The notes beneath the pieces are model-generated. The model saw only the letters and a list, made by a program, of their open reading frames with translations. It did not search any database and was not told the origin of the DNA. The position numbers were made by a program, and so were the translations under genes. DNA of 13,167 nt from Brevundimonas sp. (GTDB lineage: Bacteria > Pseudomonadota > Alphaproteobacteria > Caulobacterales > Caulobacteraceae): the NCBI GenBank assembly GCA_031119155.1, contig JAVHYH010000079.1, forward strand, positions 1 through 13,167, written 5' to 3'. Within the stretch, counting starts at the first letter, position 1. Each line of letters opens with the position of its first letter. Shown here one piece after another: positions 1-7,276 of the stretch.

Positions 1-9
1 GCTCCCGGA

Positions 10-1215
<1,206 letters not shown>

Positions 1216-1235
1216 GGAAGGTCTCTTTCTTTGTG

Positions 1236-1275
1236 CCCCTAACGCTCACGACGCGGTCGTTCGCTGCTTGAGGGG
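1236..1275 (+). repeat. Hairpin repeat, copy 1
   Basis: First of seven copies of a ~40-bp element. The outer arms CCCCT and AGGGG pair perfectly, the conserved blocks AACGCTC and TCGCTGCTTG follow, and a central stem ACGAC/GTCGT closes on GCG. It lies 20 nt upstream of the ATG of the first thiolase. Read along that gene, the order is CAAGCAG block, hairpin, GCGTTAG block, ribosome site, ATG. Confidence 0.85.
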
Positions 1276-1312
1276 GGTGCGGGTGCAGAATTGAAACTTG
1301 GGCGTCAGAAAG

Positions 1313-1353
1313 CGTACGTTTACGTCAACGTCAAGTATGGACGTGGTCACGTC
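1313..1353 (-). promoter_or_regulatory. Candidate operator/promoter of thiolase 1 (ACGT array)
   Basis: Three ACGT tetramers spaced exactly 6 bp apart (1316, 1322, 1328) and two more at 1341 and 1350. On the minus strand this contains two overlapping TTGACG hexamers, good -35 matches for Caulobacter-type housekeeping promoters. The pattern resembles, from memory, ACGT-spaced sites of MerR-family LiuR regulators of acyl-CoA and branched-chain amino-acid breakdown. I see no convincing -10 at a standard distance, so the exact promoter is unassigned. Confidence 0.4.
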
Positions 1354-1497
1354 TGCGAAAGGGGTGGATGACCCTGTCAGCGAAAAATGCGGAAACCCTG
1401 CCATGTCGAGACTCCCTGTCGGGTTGAGAGGGAAGTGTAGCGGGCGGATGCGTCAGGATTGGTCGTGTCCGGTTGTTGGGGCTGGGGAGGGAGTGGA

Positions 1498-1702
1498 GGT
1501 TCATCACAACGGGCACAACGGAGCACAACGAACACCACGAGACCTGTGAGCTGTTGCAGGTGTTAGTGGGTGCGCTGCCGATCATCGCGCGCTCCGCGCG
1601 CCTTTATCGCGGGACCGCAGAACGACCGGATGGTGATGCAAACGCGAGCCCGTCGTGTTCGTTGTGCCCCGTTGTGCCCCGTTGTGCCCGTTGTGATGAA
1701 CC
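1498..1702. repeat. Long interrupted inverted repeat of CACAACGG units
   Basis: The left arm is 1498-1539 and the right arm is 1651-1702. The right arm read in reverse complement begins identically (GGTTCATCACAACGGGCACA) and ends alike (CACAACGAACAC), but carries one extra ~10-bp unit. Each arm is itself a run of 9-10-bp units beginning CACAACG. The 111-bp interior holds a GCGCG/CGCGC hairpin near 1586-1603. No coding potential. It sits behind the VOC gene and could act as a terminator, or be a decayed repeat element. Confidence 0.7.
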
Positions 1703-1735
1703 CGCTCCGCACGGGAAGACAGGCTCCGGCGCCAC

Positions 1736-1770
1736 GGGTTGGCAGGGTTGGAAGGTGTCGGGAGTGTCGG
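1736..1770. repeat. Degenerate 9-bp tandem repeat
   Basis: About four tandem units: GGGTTGGCA, GGGTTGGAA, GGTGTCGGGA and a partial GTGTCGG. The array ends two bases before the stop codon of the VOC gene. It is a G/T-rich run of the same general style as the other short-unit arrays here, but unrelated in sequence. Confidence 0.5.
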
Positions 1771-1771
1771 A

Positions 1772-2149
1772 TCATTCCGCCGCGTGACACACCGCCTCGA
1801 CGTTGAACCCGTCCGGATCGAAGACGAAGGCGGCGTAATAGGCCTCGCCGTAGTTCGGACGCAGCCCCGGGGGCCCGTGGTCGCGACCGCCCGCCGCCAG
1901 CGCCGCCGCGTGGAAGGCGTCCACCTGCGCCCGCGTCTGCGCGCGGAAGGCCACGTGGTTGGCCTCGCCGGGGCGGTCCTTGTCGGCGATAACGAAGTCG
2001 ATCTCGCCGTCCACGCCGAACATGACGACGGTGGTCCCGCCCTCCTCGATCACCTGCACGACGGTATAGTCCAGCGGCGCCAGCGCCTGTTCGTAGAAGG
2101 CGCGCGAGCGGGCGATGTCGGTGACGTCCAGTCCGATGTGGTCGAGCAT
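1772..2149 (-). CDS. VOC superfamily protein (glyoxalase/bleomycin-resistance fold)
   Basis: A 125-residue single vicinal-oxygen-chelate protein. It opens with the typical strand MLDHIGLDV and helix SRAFYEQAL, has a second repeat starting at NHVAFRA, and ends with FDPDGFNVEAV. His4, His65 and Glu118 fall at positions that form the metal site in this fold, so a divalent-metal enzyme is plausible, but the substrate cannot be told; relatives include lyases, dioxygenases and resistance proteins. The ATG at 2149 has a GGGAGAA ribosome site. It is divergent from the hemerythrin gene across 115 bp. Probably cytoplasmic, with no signal peptide. Confidence 0.88.
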   Translation of the reverse strand: MLDHIGLDVTDIARSRAFYEQALAPLDYTVVQVIEEGGTTVVMFGVDGEIDFVIADKDRPGEANHVAFRAQTRAQVDAFHAAALAAGGRDHGPPGLRPNYGEAYYAAFVFDPDGFNVEAVCHAAE

Positions 2150-2212
2150 GGCTTCTCCCTCTGCCCGGCCTAACGCGGGGCGCGGCGGATCGGTCCGCGA
2201 ACGAGTCTCAGT

Positions 2213-2237
2213 GGAACGGCCCCGCTCCGCGCGACTT
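2213..2237 (+). promoter_or_regulatory. Weak EcfG/sigma-T-like promoter before the hemerythrin gene
   Basis: A perfect GGAAC (2213-2217) is followed after 16 bp by ACTT (2234-2237). The alphaproteobacterial general-stress consensus is GGAAC-N16/17-CGTT, so the -35 is exact and the -10 matches at two of four positions. The start codon lies 27 nt downstream with a clear ribosome site, so the geometry fits. The -10 mismatch keeps this tentative. Confidence 0.3.
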
Positions 2238-2264
2238 CTTCAAGCCGAACGAAGGAGACGCACC

Positions 2265-2843
2265 ATGGCGCAGAGCTATGAGGAGATGGACGCCATCGCC
2301 CTGCTGAAGTCGGACCATCGGCTGATCGAGGATCTGTTCGACCGGTTCGAGAAGGCGAAGGGCAAGGCTGAGCAGAAGCAACTGGCGGAACGGCTGGTGC
2401 TGGAGCTGGAGGTCCACACCATCCTGGAGGAGGAAATCCTCTATCCGGCCTGTCGCGGTGAAATCCCCGACCGCAAACTGGACGAGGGCTATGTCGAGCA
2501 TGACGCCACCAAGGTGCTGATGAACGACATCAAGGCCGGCGGGCCGGACGAGCATTTCTACGCCACCAAGGTGCACGTCCTGTCGGAAATCCTCGAGCAC
2601 CATTTCGAGGAGGAGGAGGCCCCGTCCAAGGGCATCTTCACCCTCGCCCGGAAGGCCGGCGTGGACCTGAAGGATCTGGCCGACCAGATGCGGGCGCGGC
2701 GCGAGACGGCGACCGCCGCGCTGCAGGCGCATCCGAAACGTCCGTCCGAGACGCGCACCTTCCACGGCGATAATGTCGAAAGCGCCCTGGTCGATGAGCC
2801 GTTCGAGGCGCCGAAGCCGGGCGACGGGATGGAGGCCCGCTGA
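2265..2843 (+). CDS. Hemerythrin HHE cation-binding domain protein
   Basis: A 192-residue protein whose first ~120 residues form a hemerythrin-like four-helix bundle. Candidate di-iron ligands are His18 (KSDHRLIE), His51 and Glu55 (VHTILEEEIL), His79 (VEHDAT), and His112/His113 with Glu116/Glu117 (EHHFEEEE). These are the spacings of the HHE family, which binds a non-haem di-iron centre and may bind oxygen or nitric oxide or act in stress. The C-terminal ~50 residues are charged, proline-rich and probably disordered. The reading frame is open upstream to 2115, but ATG 2265 is chosen because AAGGAG at 2252-2257 lies 7 nt before it and the upstream residues look like random translated intergenic DNA. 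The CAP gene follows two bases after the stop, so the two are probably cotranscribed. Confidence 0.93.
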   Translation: MAQSYEEMDAIALLKSDHRLIEDLFDRFEKAKGKAEQKQLAERLVLELEVHTILEEEILYPACRGEIPDRKLDEGYVEHDATKVLMNDIKAGGPDEHFYATKVHVLSEILEHHFEEEEAPSKGIFTLARKAGVDLKDLADQMRARRETATAALQAHPKRPSETRTFHGDNVESALVDEPFEAPKPGDGMEAR

Positions 2844-2845
2844 AC

Positions 2846-3430
2846 TTGAACCGCCTGCCTGTTCTCTTCGCCGCGATGACGGTTCTGGCGAGCGCCTCCG
2901 GCTGCGCGGCGGCGGACCCGATCCATATCCGTCAGGCCGATCCCCGCGCCCGTGAGCTGGCGCCCATTCCGGCCCCGCAGGACAGCCGACCGTCGGACGA
3001 GGTCGAGACCCGTGTGCTGCGCGCCCACAACGCCGAGCGGGCGACGGTCGGGGCCGCGCCGCTGATCTGGGAGGACGGGCTGGAGCGCGAGGCGCGGGCC
3101 TGGGCCGAACAGCTGCTGGCGACCAACAGCTTCGCCCACGATCCGTCGCCGCACGGCCACGGCGAGAACCTCTGGACCGGCTGGGGCGGACGCACCTGGA
3201 CGCCCGAGGAGATGGTCGGGGAGTGGATCGCCGAGAAGGCCCAGTACCGGCACGGCGTCTTCCCCGCCGTCAGCCGCACCGGCGACTGGACCGCCGTCGG
3301 CCACTATTCCCAGCTGGTCTGGAGCCGCACCACCCACGTCGGTTGCGCCCTCGTCAGCCGCGGCGACCGCTCGGTGCTGGCCTGCCGCTATTCGCCGCCG
3401 GGGAATATCGACGGGTTGAGGGCGTATTGA
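2846..3430 (+). CDS. Secreted CAP/SCP-domain protein (PR-1-like)
   Basis: A 194-residue exported protein. Residues 1-23 are a signal sequence; SGC at 18-20 resembles a lipobox, so it may be a lipoprotein with Cys20 acylated, though AAA-DP cleavage is also possible. A short proline-rich linker precedes the CAP domain (about 55-194): RAHNAERA, FAHDPSPHGHGENLW, and the signature GHYSQLVW (152-159) followed by GCALV and CRY. Candidate cavity residues are His98 or His103, Glu107, Glu126 and His153. Function within this broad family is unknown; roles in envelope or lipid binding have been proposed for relatives. The start is TTG, with GGAGG 10 nt upstream inside the end of the hemerythrin gene; the alternative ATG at residue 11 would shorten the signal peptide badly. 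Confidence 0.88.
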   Translation: MNRLPVLFAAMTVLASASGCAAADPIHIRQADPRARELAPIPAPQDSRPSDEVETRVLRAHNAERATVGAAPLIWEDGLEREARAWAEQLLATNSFAHDPSPHGHGENLWTGWGGRTWTPEEMVGEWIAEKAQYRHGVFPAVSRTGDWTAVGHYSQLVWSRTTHVGCALVSRGDRSVLACRYSPPGNIDGLRAY

Positions 3431-3432
3431 GG

Positions 3433-3529
3433 GGTGATTGGTGGTTGGTGATTGGTGACGTTCGGAAGTCTCAGACGCACCAGGCGCCGCCGCTGCCGCG
3501 CAATCACCAATCACCAGCCACCAATCACC
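3433..3529. terminator. 26-bp inverted repeat of GGTGRTT heptamers; likely bidirectional terminator
   Basis: Left arm 3433-3458 and right arm 3504-3529 are complementary at 25 of 26 positions (the exception is a potential G-U pair) around a 45-nt loop. Each arm is a tandem of the 7-bp unit GGTGATT/GGTGGTT. It fills the space between two convergent genes, CAP and kdsD, and could terminate both. There is no clear U-run, so a terminator role is inferred from position and stem strength. Confidence 0.6.
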
Positions 3530-3533
3530 TTCG

Positions 3534-4523
3534 TCAGCTGACGTACCCCGCCTGCATCAGCTCGGCGATGTGGACGATGGCGACCGGGCGGTCGTCCTCG
3601 ACGATCAGCAGGGTGGCGATCTTGTTCTGGGTCATCAGGTCGATGGCGTCGCTCATGCGGGCGTTCGGGTCGATGACCTTGGGCTTCGGGCTCATCACAT
3701 CGGCGGCGGTCAGGCCGGTCAGGTCGCCGCGCGCGAAGGCCCGGCGGATGTCGCCGTCGGTGACGATCCCCGCCAGCGTGCCGTCCGTGTTGACGACGGC
3801 GGCGGCGCCCTTGCGGCCCTCCGTGATGGCGGAGACCACCTCGGCGAAGCCGGCGGTCGCGGCGACGGTGGCCGGGACCGGCGGGCGGTCACCCATCCAG
3901 TCCCGCACGCTCTGCAGGCTCATGCCCAGCTTGCCGCCCGGATGATGCAGGCCGAAGTCCTCTGCCGTGAAGCCCCGGCGCTCGGTCAGAACCATGGCCA
4001 GCGCATCGCCCATGGCCAGCGTCATCAGGGTCGAGGTGGTCGGGGCCAGGCCGTCCGGATGGGCCTCCGGCGCGTTCGGCAGGGTCAGGCAGACCGCTGA
4101 CGAACGGCCGAGGAAGCTGTTCGGGCGCTGGGTGATTCCGATAACCGGAATGCCCTCGCGCTGGCAGTAGATCAGCGGATCGCGCAGCTCGCGGCTCTCG
4201 CCCGAGTTGGAGATGGCCAGCAGGGTCACGTCCTTGCGCAGCATGCCGAGGTCGCCATGGCTCATCTCCGCCGGGTGGACGAAGAAGGCGTTGGTGCCGG
4301 TGGACGCGAGCGTCGCGGCGATCTTGCCGCCGATGTGGCCCGACTTGCCCATGCCGGTGACGACCAGATAGCCGGGCCGCGACAGGATGATCTCGACCGC
4401 CCTGGCCAGACTGTCGTCGATGGCGGCCTCCAGCTGCTGAAGCGCCGAGACGTTCAGGGCGATCACCTCGCGGGCGCGGGCGACCATGGATGCGGTGTCG
4501 GCGGGAAGGGCGGGCTGGGTCAT
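3534..4523 (-). CDS. kdsD: D-arabinose 5-phosphate isomerase (KdsD/KpsF)
   Basis: Interconverts ribulose 5-phosphate and arabinose 5-phosphate, the first step to Kdo in lipopolysaccharide synthesis, in the cytoplasm. The 329-residue protein has a SIS sugar-phosphate domain (about 40-180) and two CBS domains (about 210-329). Lys60 (MGKSGH), His89 (EMSHGDLG), Glu112 (SGESRE) and His194 (LHHPGG) correspond to E. coli KdsD Lys59, His88, Glu111 and His193, a constant offset of one. That offset and the 328-residue E. coli length decide the ATG at 4523; an in-frame TTG at 4607 and ATG at 4541 would add 28 or 6 residues with no family match. No strong ribosome site precedes 4523. Other Kdo genes are not in the window. 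It is divergent from otsB and convergent with the CAP gene. Confidence 0.94.
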   Translation of the reverse strand: MTQPALPADTASMVARAREVIALNVSALQQLEAAIDDSLARAVEIILSRPGYLVVTGMGKSGHIGGKIAATLASTGTNAFFVHPAEMSHGDLGMLRKDVTLLAISNSGESRELRDPLIYCQREGIPVIGITQRPNSFLGRSSAVCLTLPNAPEAHPDGLAPTTSTLMTLAMGDALAMVLTERRGFTAEDFGLHHPGGKLGMSLQSVRDWMGDRPPVPATVAATAGFAEVVSAITEGRKGAAAVVNTDGTLAGIVTDGDIRRAFARGDLTGLTAADVMSPKPKVIDPNARMSDAIDLMTQNKIATLLIVEDDRPVAIVHIAELMQAGYVS

Positions 4524-4614
4524 GGCGGGGAATTGACCCATCCGCGCGCGTTTCACAATCGCCGCTGCTGCGGGAGTTTTTGCTGCAACTGCGAAATAAA
4601 AGGCCAAGCTGGGG

Positions 4615-4639
4615 GCAACCCTTCGGCTCCGGGGTCGTT
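4615..4639 (+). promoter_or_regulatory. Candidate EcfG/sigma-T general-stress promoter of the trehalose operon
   Basis: GCAAC (4615-4619), a 16-bp spacer, then CGTT (4636-4639). The alphaproteobacterial general-stress sigma factor recognises GGAAC-N16/17-CGTT, so only one of nine consensus bases differs. Transcription would begin about 4645-4649, at or beside the otsB ATG (4649), implying a leaderless message. This fits the absence of a Shine-Dalgarno before otsB. Trehalose synthesis is a known stress-regulon target in rhizobia and relatives. Confidence 0.5.
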
Positions 4640-4648
4640 AAGAACCGT

Positions 4649-5437
4649 ATGGGGACGTCTGACCTGACTCTCGACGCCGGTAACGCGGCGGTCGAAACCT
4701 TCCCGCGTTTGCCCGCGCCTCCTGCGCGGCTGGACCGGATCGCTCTCTTCCTGGATCTCGACGGAGTGCTGGCCGAGCTGGCCGAAACGCCCGAGGCCGT
4801 TGTGCCCGAGCCGCGCCGCACCGCCGTGCTGAGCGCGCTGGCGCCCCGGCTTGGCGGTCGCGTGGCGATCATCAGTGGGCGGACCATCGCCGAGATCGAC
4901 CGCATCGCCGACGGCAGCATGGCGTCCGCGTCGGGCGTGCATGGGCTGGAACGGCGCCGCGCCGACGGGACCTTCCTGCGCGCCGAGGCGTCCGAGAGCG
5001 TCCGCAACGCCGTCGCCGCCTTCGAGGAATTCGCCCGCGCCCGGCCCGGCGTCCTGGTCGAGGACAAGGCCGTCGCCGCCGGACTGCATTTCCGCAGCGC
5101 CCCCGACGCGGCGCAGGAGGCCGACGCCCTGACCCGCCGCCTCGCTGCCGAGACGGGGCTGATGCTCCAGCCGGGCAACATGGTCATCGAGCTGAAGACG
5201 CCCGGCGCCAGCAAGGGCACGGCGCTGAAGGCCTTCATGCAGGAGGCGCCCTTCGCGGGCGGCGTGCCGGTCATGCTGGGCGACGACCTGACGGATGAGG
5301 ACGGCTTCCGGGCCGCGACCGAGCTGGGCGGCTTCGGCGTGCTGGTCGGCCCGCCGCGCGAGACGGCGGCGACCTACGGCCTGACCGGTGTGACGGCGGT
5401 GCTGGACTGGCTGGAACAGCTGGAGGCCGACGCATGA
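4649..5437 (+). CDS. otsB: Trehalose-6-phosphate phosphatase
   Basis: Removes phosphate from trehalose 6-phosphate to give trehalose, in the cytoplasm. The 262-residue HAD-family protein has motif I DLDG (Asp36 nucleophile, Asp38 acid/base), motif II ISGR (Ser76), a Lys region in KTPGASKGTAL, and motif IV GDDLTDED (211-218) binding magnesium. Length matches bacterial OtsB. ATG 4649 is the only sensible start: upstream in-frame codons are non-coding in character and no later Met precedes the catalytic motif. No Shine-Dalgarno is visible, which together with the promoter candidate just upstream suggests leaderless translation. Its last codons overlap the next gene by 4 bp (ATGA). Confidence 0.95.
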   Translation: MGTSDLTLDAGNAAVETFPRLPAPPARLDRIALFLDLDGVLAELAETPEAVVPEPRRTAVLSALAPRLGGRVAIISGRTIAEIDRIADGSMASASGVHGLERRRADGTFLRAEASESVRNAVAAFEEFARARPGVLVEDKAVAAGLHFRSAPDAAQEADALTRRLAAETGLMLQPGNMVIELKTPGASKGTALKAFMQEAPFAGGVPVMLGDDLTDEDGFRAATELGGFGVLVGPPRETAATYGLTGVTAVLDWLEQLEADA

Positions 5438-7221
5438 CCCAACCGGATCTCGACCTCGCCCCCATCGGCAACTGTTCGATCAGCGCCCTGATCGACCGGC
5501 GCGGCCGCTATGTCTGGGCCTGCGCCCCGCGCGTGGACGGCGACCCGGTCTTCTCGGCCCTGATGGACGGCAATGACCCCGGTCACGGCTTCTGGGACAT
5601 CGAGCTGGAAGGCCAGAAGCACGTCAGCCAGGCCTATGTCCGCAACACCCCTGTCCTGCGCACGGTGCTGACGGCGGAGGACGGCGCGTCGGTGGAGATC
5701 ATCGACTTCTGCCCCCGCCATCCCAAGCACAGCCGCACCTATCGCCCGCTGGCTTATGGCCGGATCGTCCGTCCGCTGGAGGGCTCGCCGCGCATCCGCG
5801 TGCGCCTGCGCCCTTCCGCCGACTGGGGCGCCCGTCCCGCCGAGCGGACCAGCGGTTCGAACCACATCCGCTATCTGTGCACGGATGTGACCCTGCGCCT
5901 GACCACGGACTGCCCGGTCTCGCACATTCTGAACGAGCGCCTCTTCCGGCTGGAAAAGGCCCACGCCTTCTTCCTCGGGCCGGACGAGGGCTATGATCAG
6001 GACGTGGGCCCCGGCGTTTCGGCGGCGCTGGATCGCACCGTGGCCTACTGGCAGGACTGGGTGCGCAAGCTCTACCTGCCGCTGGACTATCAGGAGGCGG
6101 TGATCCGCGCGGCGATCACGCTCAAGCTCTGCGCCTATGAGGAGACGGGGGCCATCGTCGCGGCCCTGACCACCTCGGTGCCCGAGTTCCCCGAGAGCGG
6201 GCGCAACTGGGACTATCGCTACTGCTGGATCCGCGACGCCTACTATGTGGTGCGGGCGCTGAATCGGCTGGGCGCGGTCGACATCCTCGAGAACTACCTC
6301 GGCTATCTGCGCAATCTGGTCGACGCCTCGGCGGGCGGTCATGTGCAGCCGGTCTATGGCGTCGGTCTGGAAGAGGATATCGACGAGCGCATCACCGAGA
6401 CGGTCGAGGGCTATCGCGGCATGAAGCCGGTGCGCGTCGGCAATCAGGCGCGCGAACACCTGCAGCATGACGTGTACGGACAGATCGTCCTGCCGCTGGT
6501 GCAGGCCTTCTATGACCAGCGGCTGCTGCGTCCCGGCACGATCGACGACTTCCATGCGCTGGAGAAGGTCGGCGAGCGGGCCTACGCCATGCACGACCAG
6601 GTCGATGCGGGCCTGTGGGAGTTCCGCACCATCGCGCGGGTTCACACCTATTCCTCGGTCATGTGCTGGGCCGCCTGCGACCGGCTGGCCAAGGCGGCGG
6701 ACCATCTGGGCCTCCATGATCGGGCCGAGGTCTGGCGCGGGCGGGCCGATGAAATCCGCACCCGGATCGAGGCCGAGGCCTATCTGCCTGACGAGGGCCG
6801 GTTCGCCGCCAGCTTCGGCAACCGCGAGCTGGACGCCAGCCTGCTGCAGCTGACCGATCTGGGCTTCCTCGACGCCATGGACCCACGCCAGGTCGCCACC
6901 TTCGACGCCATCGAGCGCGATCTGAAAAAGGGCCCCTACCTGTTCCGCTATGTGGAGCCGGACGACTTCGGCGAGCCGGAGACGGCGTTCAACTTCTGCA
7001 CCTTCTGGTTCATCGAGGCCCTGCACCAGAACGGTCGCGACGAGGAAGCGCGCGAAATCTTCGAACAGATGCTGAGCCGGCGCACGCACGCCGGCCTGCT
7101 CAGCGAGGACATCTCGCTGGGCGACGACGAGCTGTGGGGCAACTACCCGCAGACCTACTCGCTGGTCGGCATCATCAACTGCGCCGTGCTGCTCAGCCGG
7201 TCGTGGACGGATGTGCGTTAA
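5434..7221 (+). CDS. Glycoside hydrolase family 15 protein (trehalase or glucoamylase-like)
   Basis: A 595-residue cytoplasmic protein with the two-part GH15 layout: an N-terminal beta-sandwich (about 1-220) and an (alpha/alpha)6 barrel (about 230-595). Barrel motifs are NWDYRYCWIRDA, GYRGMKPVRVGNQA, GLWEFR and GLLSED. Glu396 in GLWEFR is the expected general acid and Glu558 in GLLSED the general base, 162 residues apart, close to the spacing I recall for the archaeal GH15 trehalase. A usual QLDVYGE segment reads QHDVYGQ here, a notable change near the active site. It overlaps otsB by 4 bp and has GGAGG 7 nt before its ATG, so it is translated with OtsB. Its place between otsB and otsA suggests trehalose or a similar glucoside as substrate; glucoamylase or isomaltose activity cannot be excluded. 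Confidence 0.9.
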   Translation: MTQPDLDLAPIGNCSISALIDRRGRYVWACAPRVDGDPVFSALMDGNDPGHGFWDIELEGQKHVSQAYVRNTPVLRTVLTAEDGASVEIIDFCPRHPKHSRTYRPLAYGRIVRPLEGSPRIRVRLRPSADWGARPAERTSGSNHIRYLCTDVTLRLTTDCPVSHILNERLFRLEKAHAFFLGPDEGYDQDVGPGVSAALDRTVAYWQDWVRKLYLPLDYQEAVIRAAITLKLCAYEETGAIVAALTTSVPEFPESGRNWDYRYCWIRDAYYVVRALNRLGAVDILENYLGYLRNLVDASAGGHVQPVYGVGLEEDIDERITETVEGYRGMKPVRVGNQAREHLQHDVYGQIVLPLVQAFYDQRLLRPGTIDDFHALEKVGERAYAMHDQVDAGLWEFRTIARVHTYSSVMCWAACDRLAKAADHLGLHDRAEVWRGRADEIRTRIEAEAYLPDEGRFAASFGNRELDASLLQLTDLGFLDAMDPRQVATFDAIERDLKKGPYLFRYVEPDDFGEPETAFNFCTFWFIEALHQNGRDEEAREIFEQMLSRRTHAGLLSEDISLGDDELWGNYPQTYSLVGIINCAVLLSRSWTDVR

Positions 7222-7276
7222 GGGGGATCACGACAATGCGTTGCCACCAAACCTCGAGCCGCGCGGTTAAGCGGCC

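Larger units (their letters stand above)
1216..1771. other. Gene-free stretch between the VOC gene and thiolase 1
   Basis: This 556-base stretch has no ORF with a believable protein. It is the 3' flank of the VOC gene and the 5' flank of the first thiolase. From left to right it holds a ~40-bp hairpin repeat, a run of ACGT tetramers that could be an operator, an unremarkable segment (about 1355-1497), a long interrupted inverted repeat of CACAACGG-type units, and a 9-bp degenerate tandem repeat ending at the VOC stop codon. A small GC hairpin (about 1586-1603) followed by a short T-rich run lies between the inverted arms. Confidence 0.75.

Noticed and set aside
2168..2176. CCTAACGCG near the VOC start as an eighth hairpin-repeat copy
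   Set aside because: Only about seven bases agree; the CAAGCAG block, the central stem and the outer arm pairing are absent.
2558..3514. A 318-codon minus-strand frame opposite the CAP gene
   Set aside because: It is a shadow of the CAP and hemerythrin genes; part of it is translated inverted repeat.
3532..3543. 12-bp palindrome CGTCAGCTGACG at the kdsD stop codon
   Set aside because: It is short, mostly coding and next to a much stronger inverted repeat; a chance palindrome of this size is not surprising at this GC content.
4524..4607. A 28-residue N-terminal extension of KdsD from a TTG
   Set aside because: E. coli KdsD catalytic residues align with a constant offset of one when the ATG at 4523 is used, so the shorter protein is the right length.
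3889..5274. A 461-codon minus-strand frame covering otsB and part of kdsD
   Set aside because: It runs across two real genes in another frame, and its translation is low-complexity Arg/Ser/Pro without family motifs.
5374..7089. A 571-codon open frame antisense to the GH15 gene
   Set aside because: High-GC coding DNA leaves long open frames on the opposite strand. The translation is rich in Arg, Gly, Ala and His without a domain, and the GH15 frame has clear catalytic motifs.
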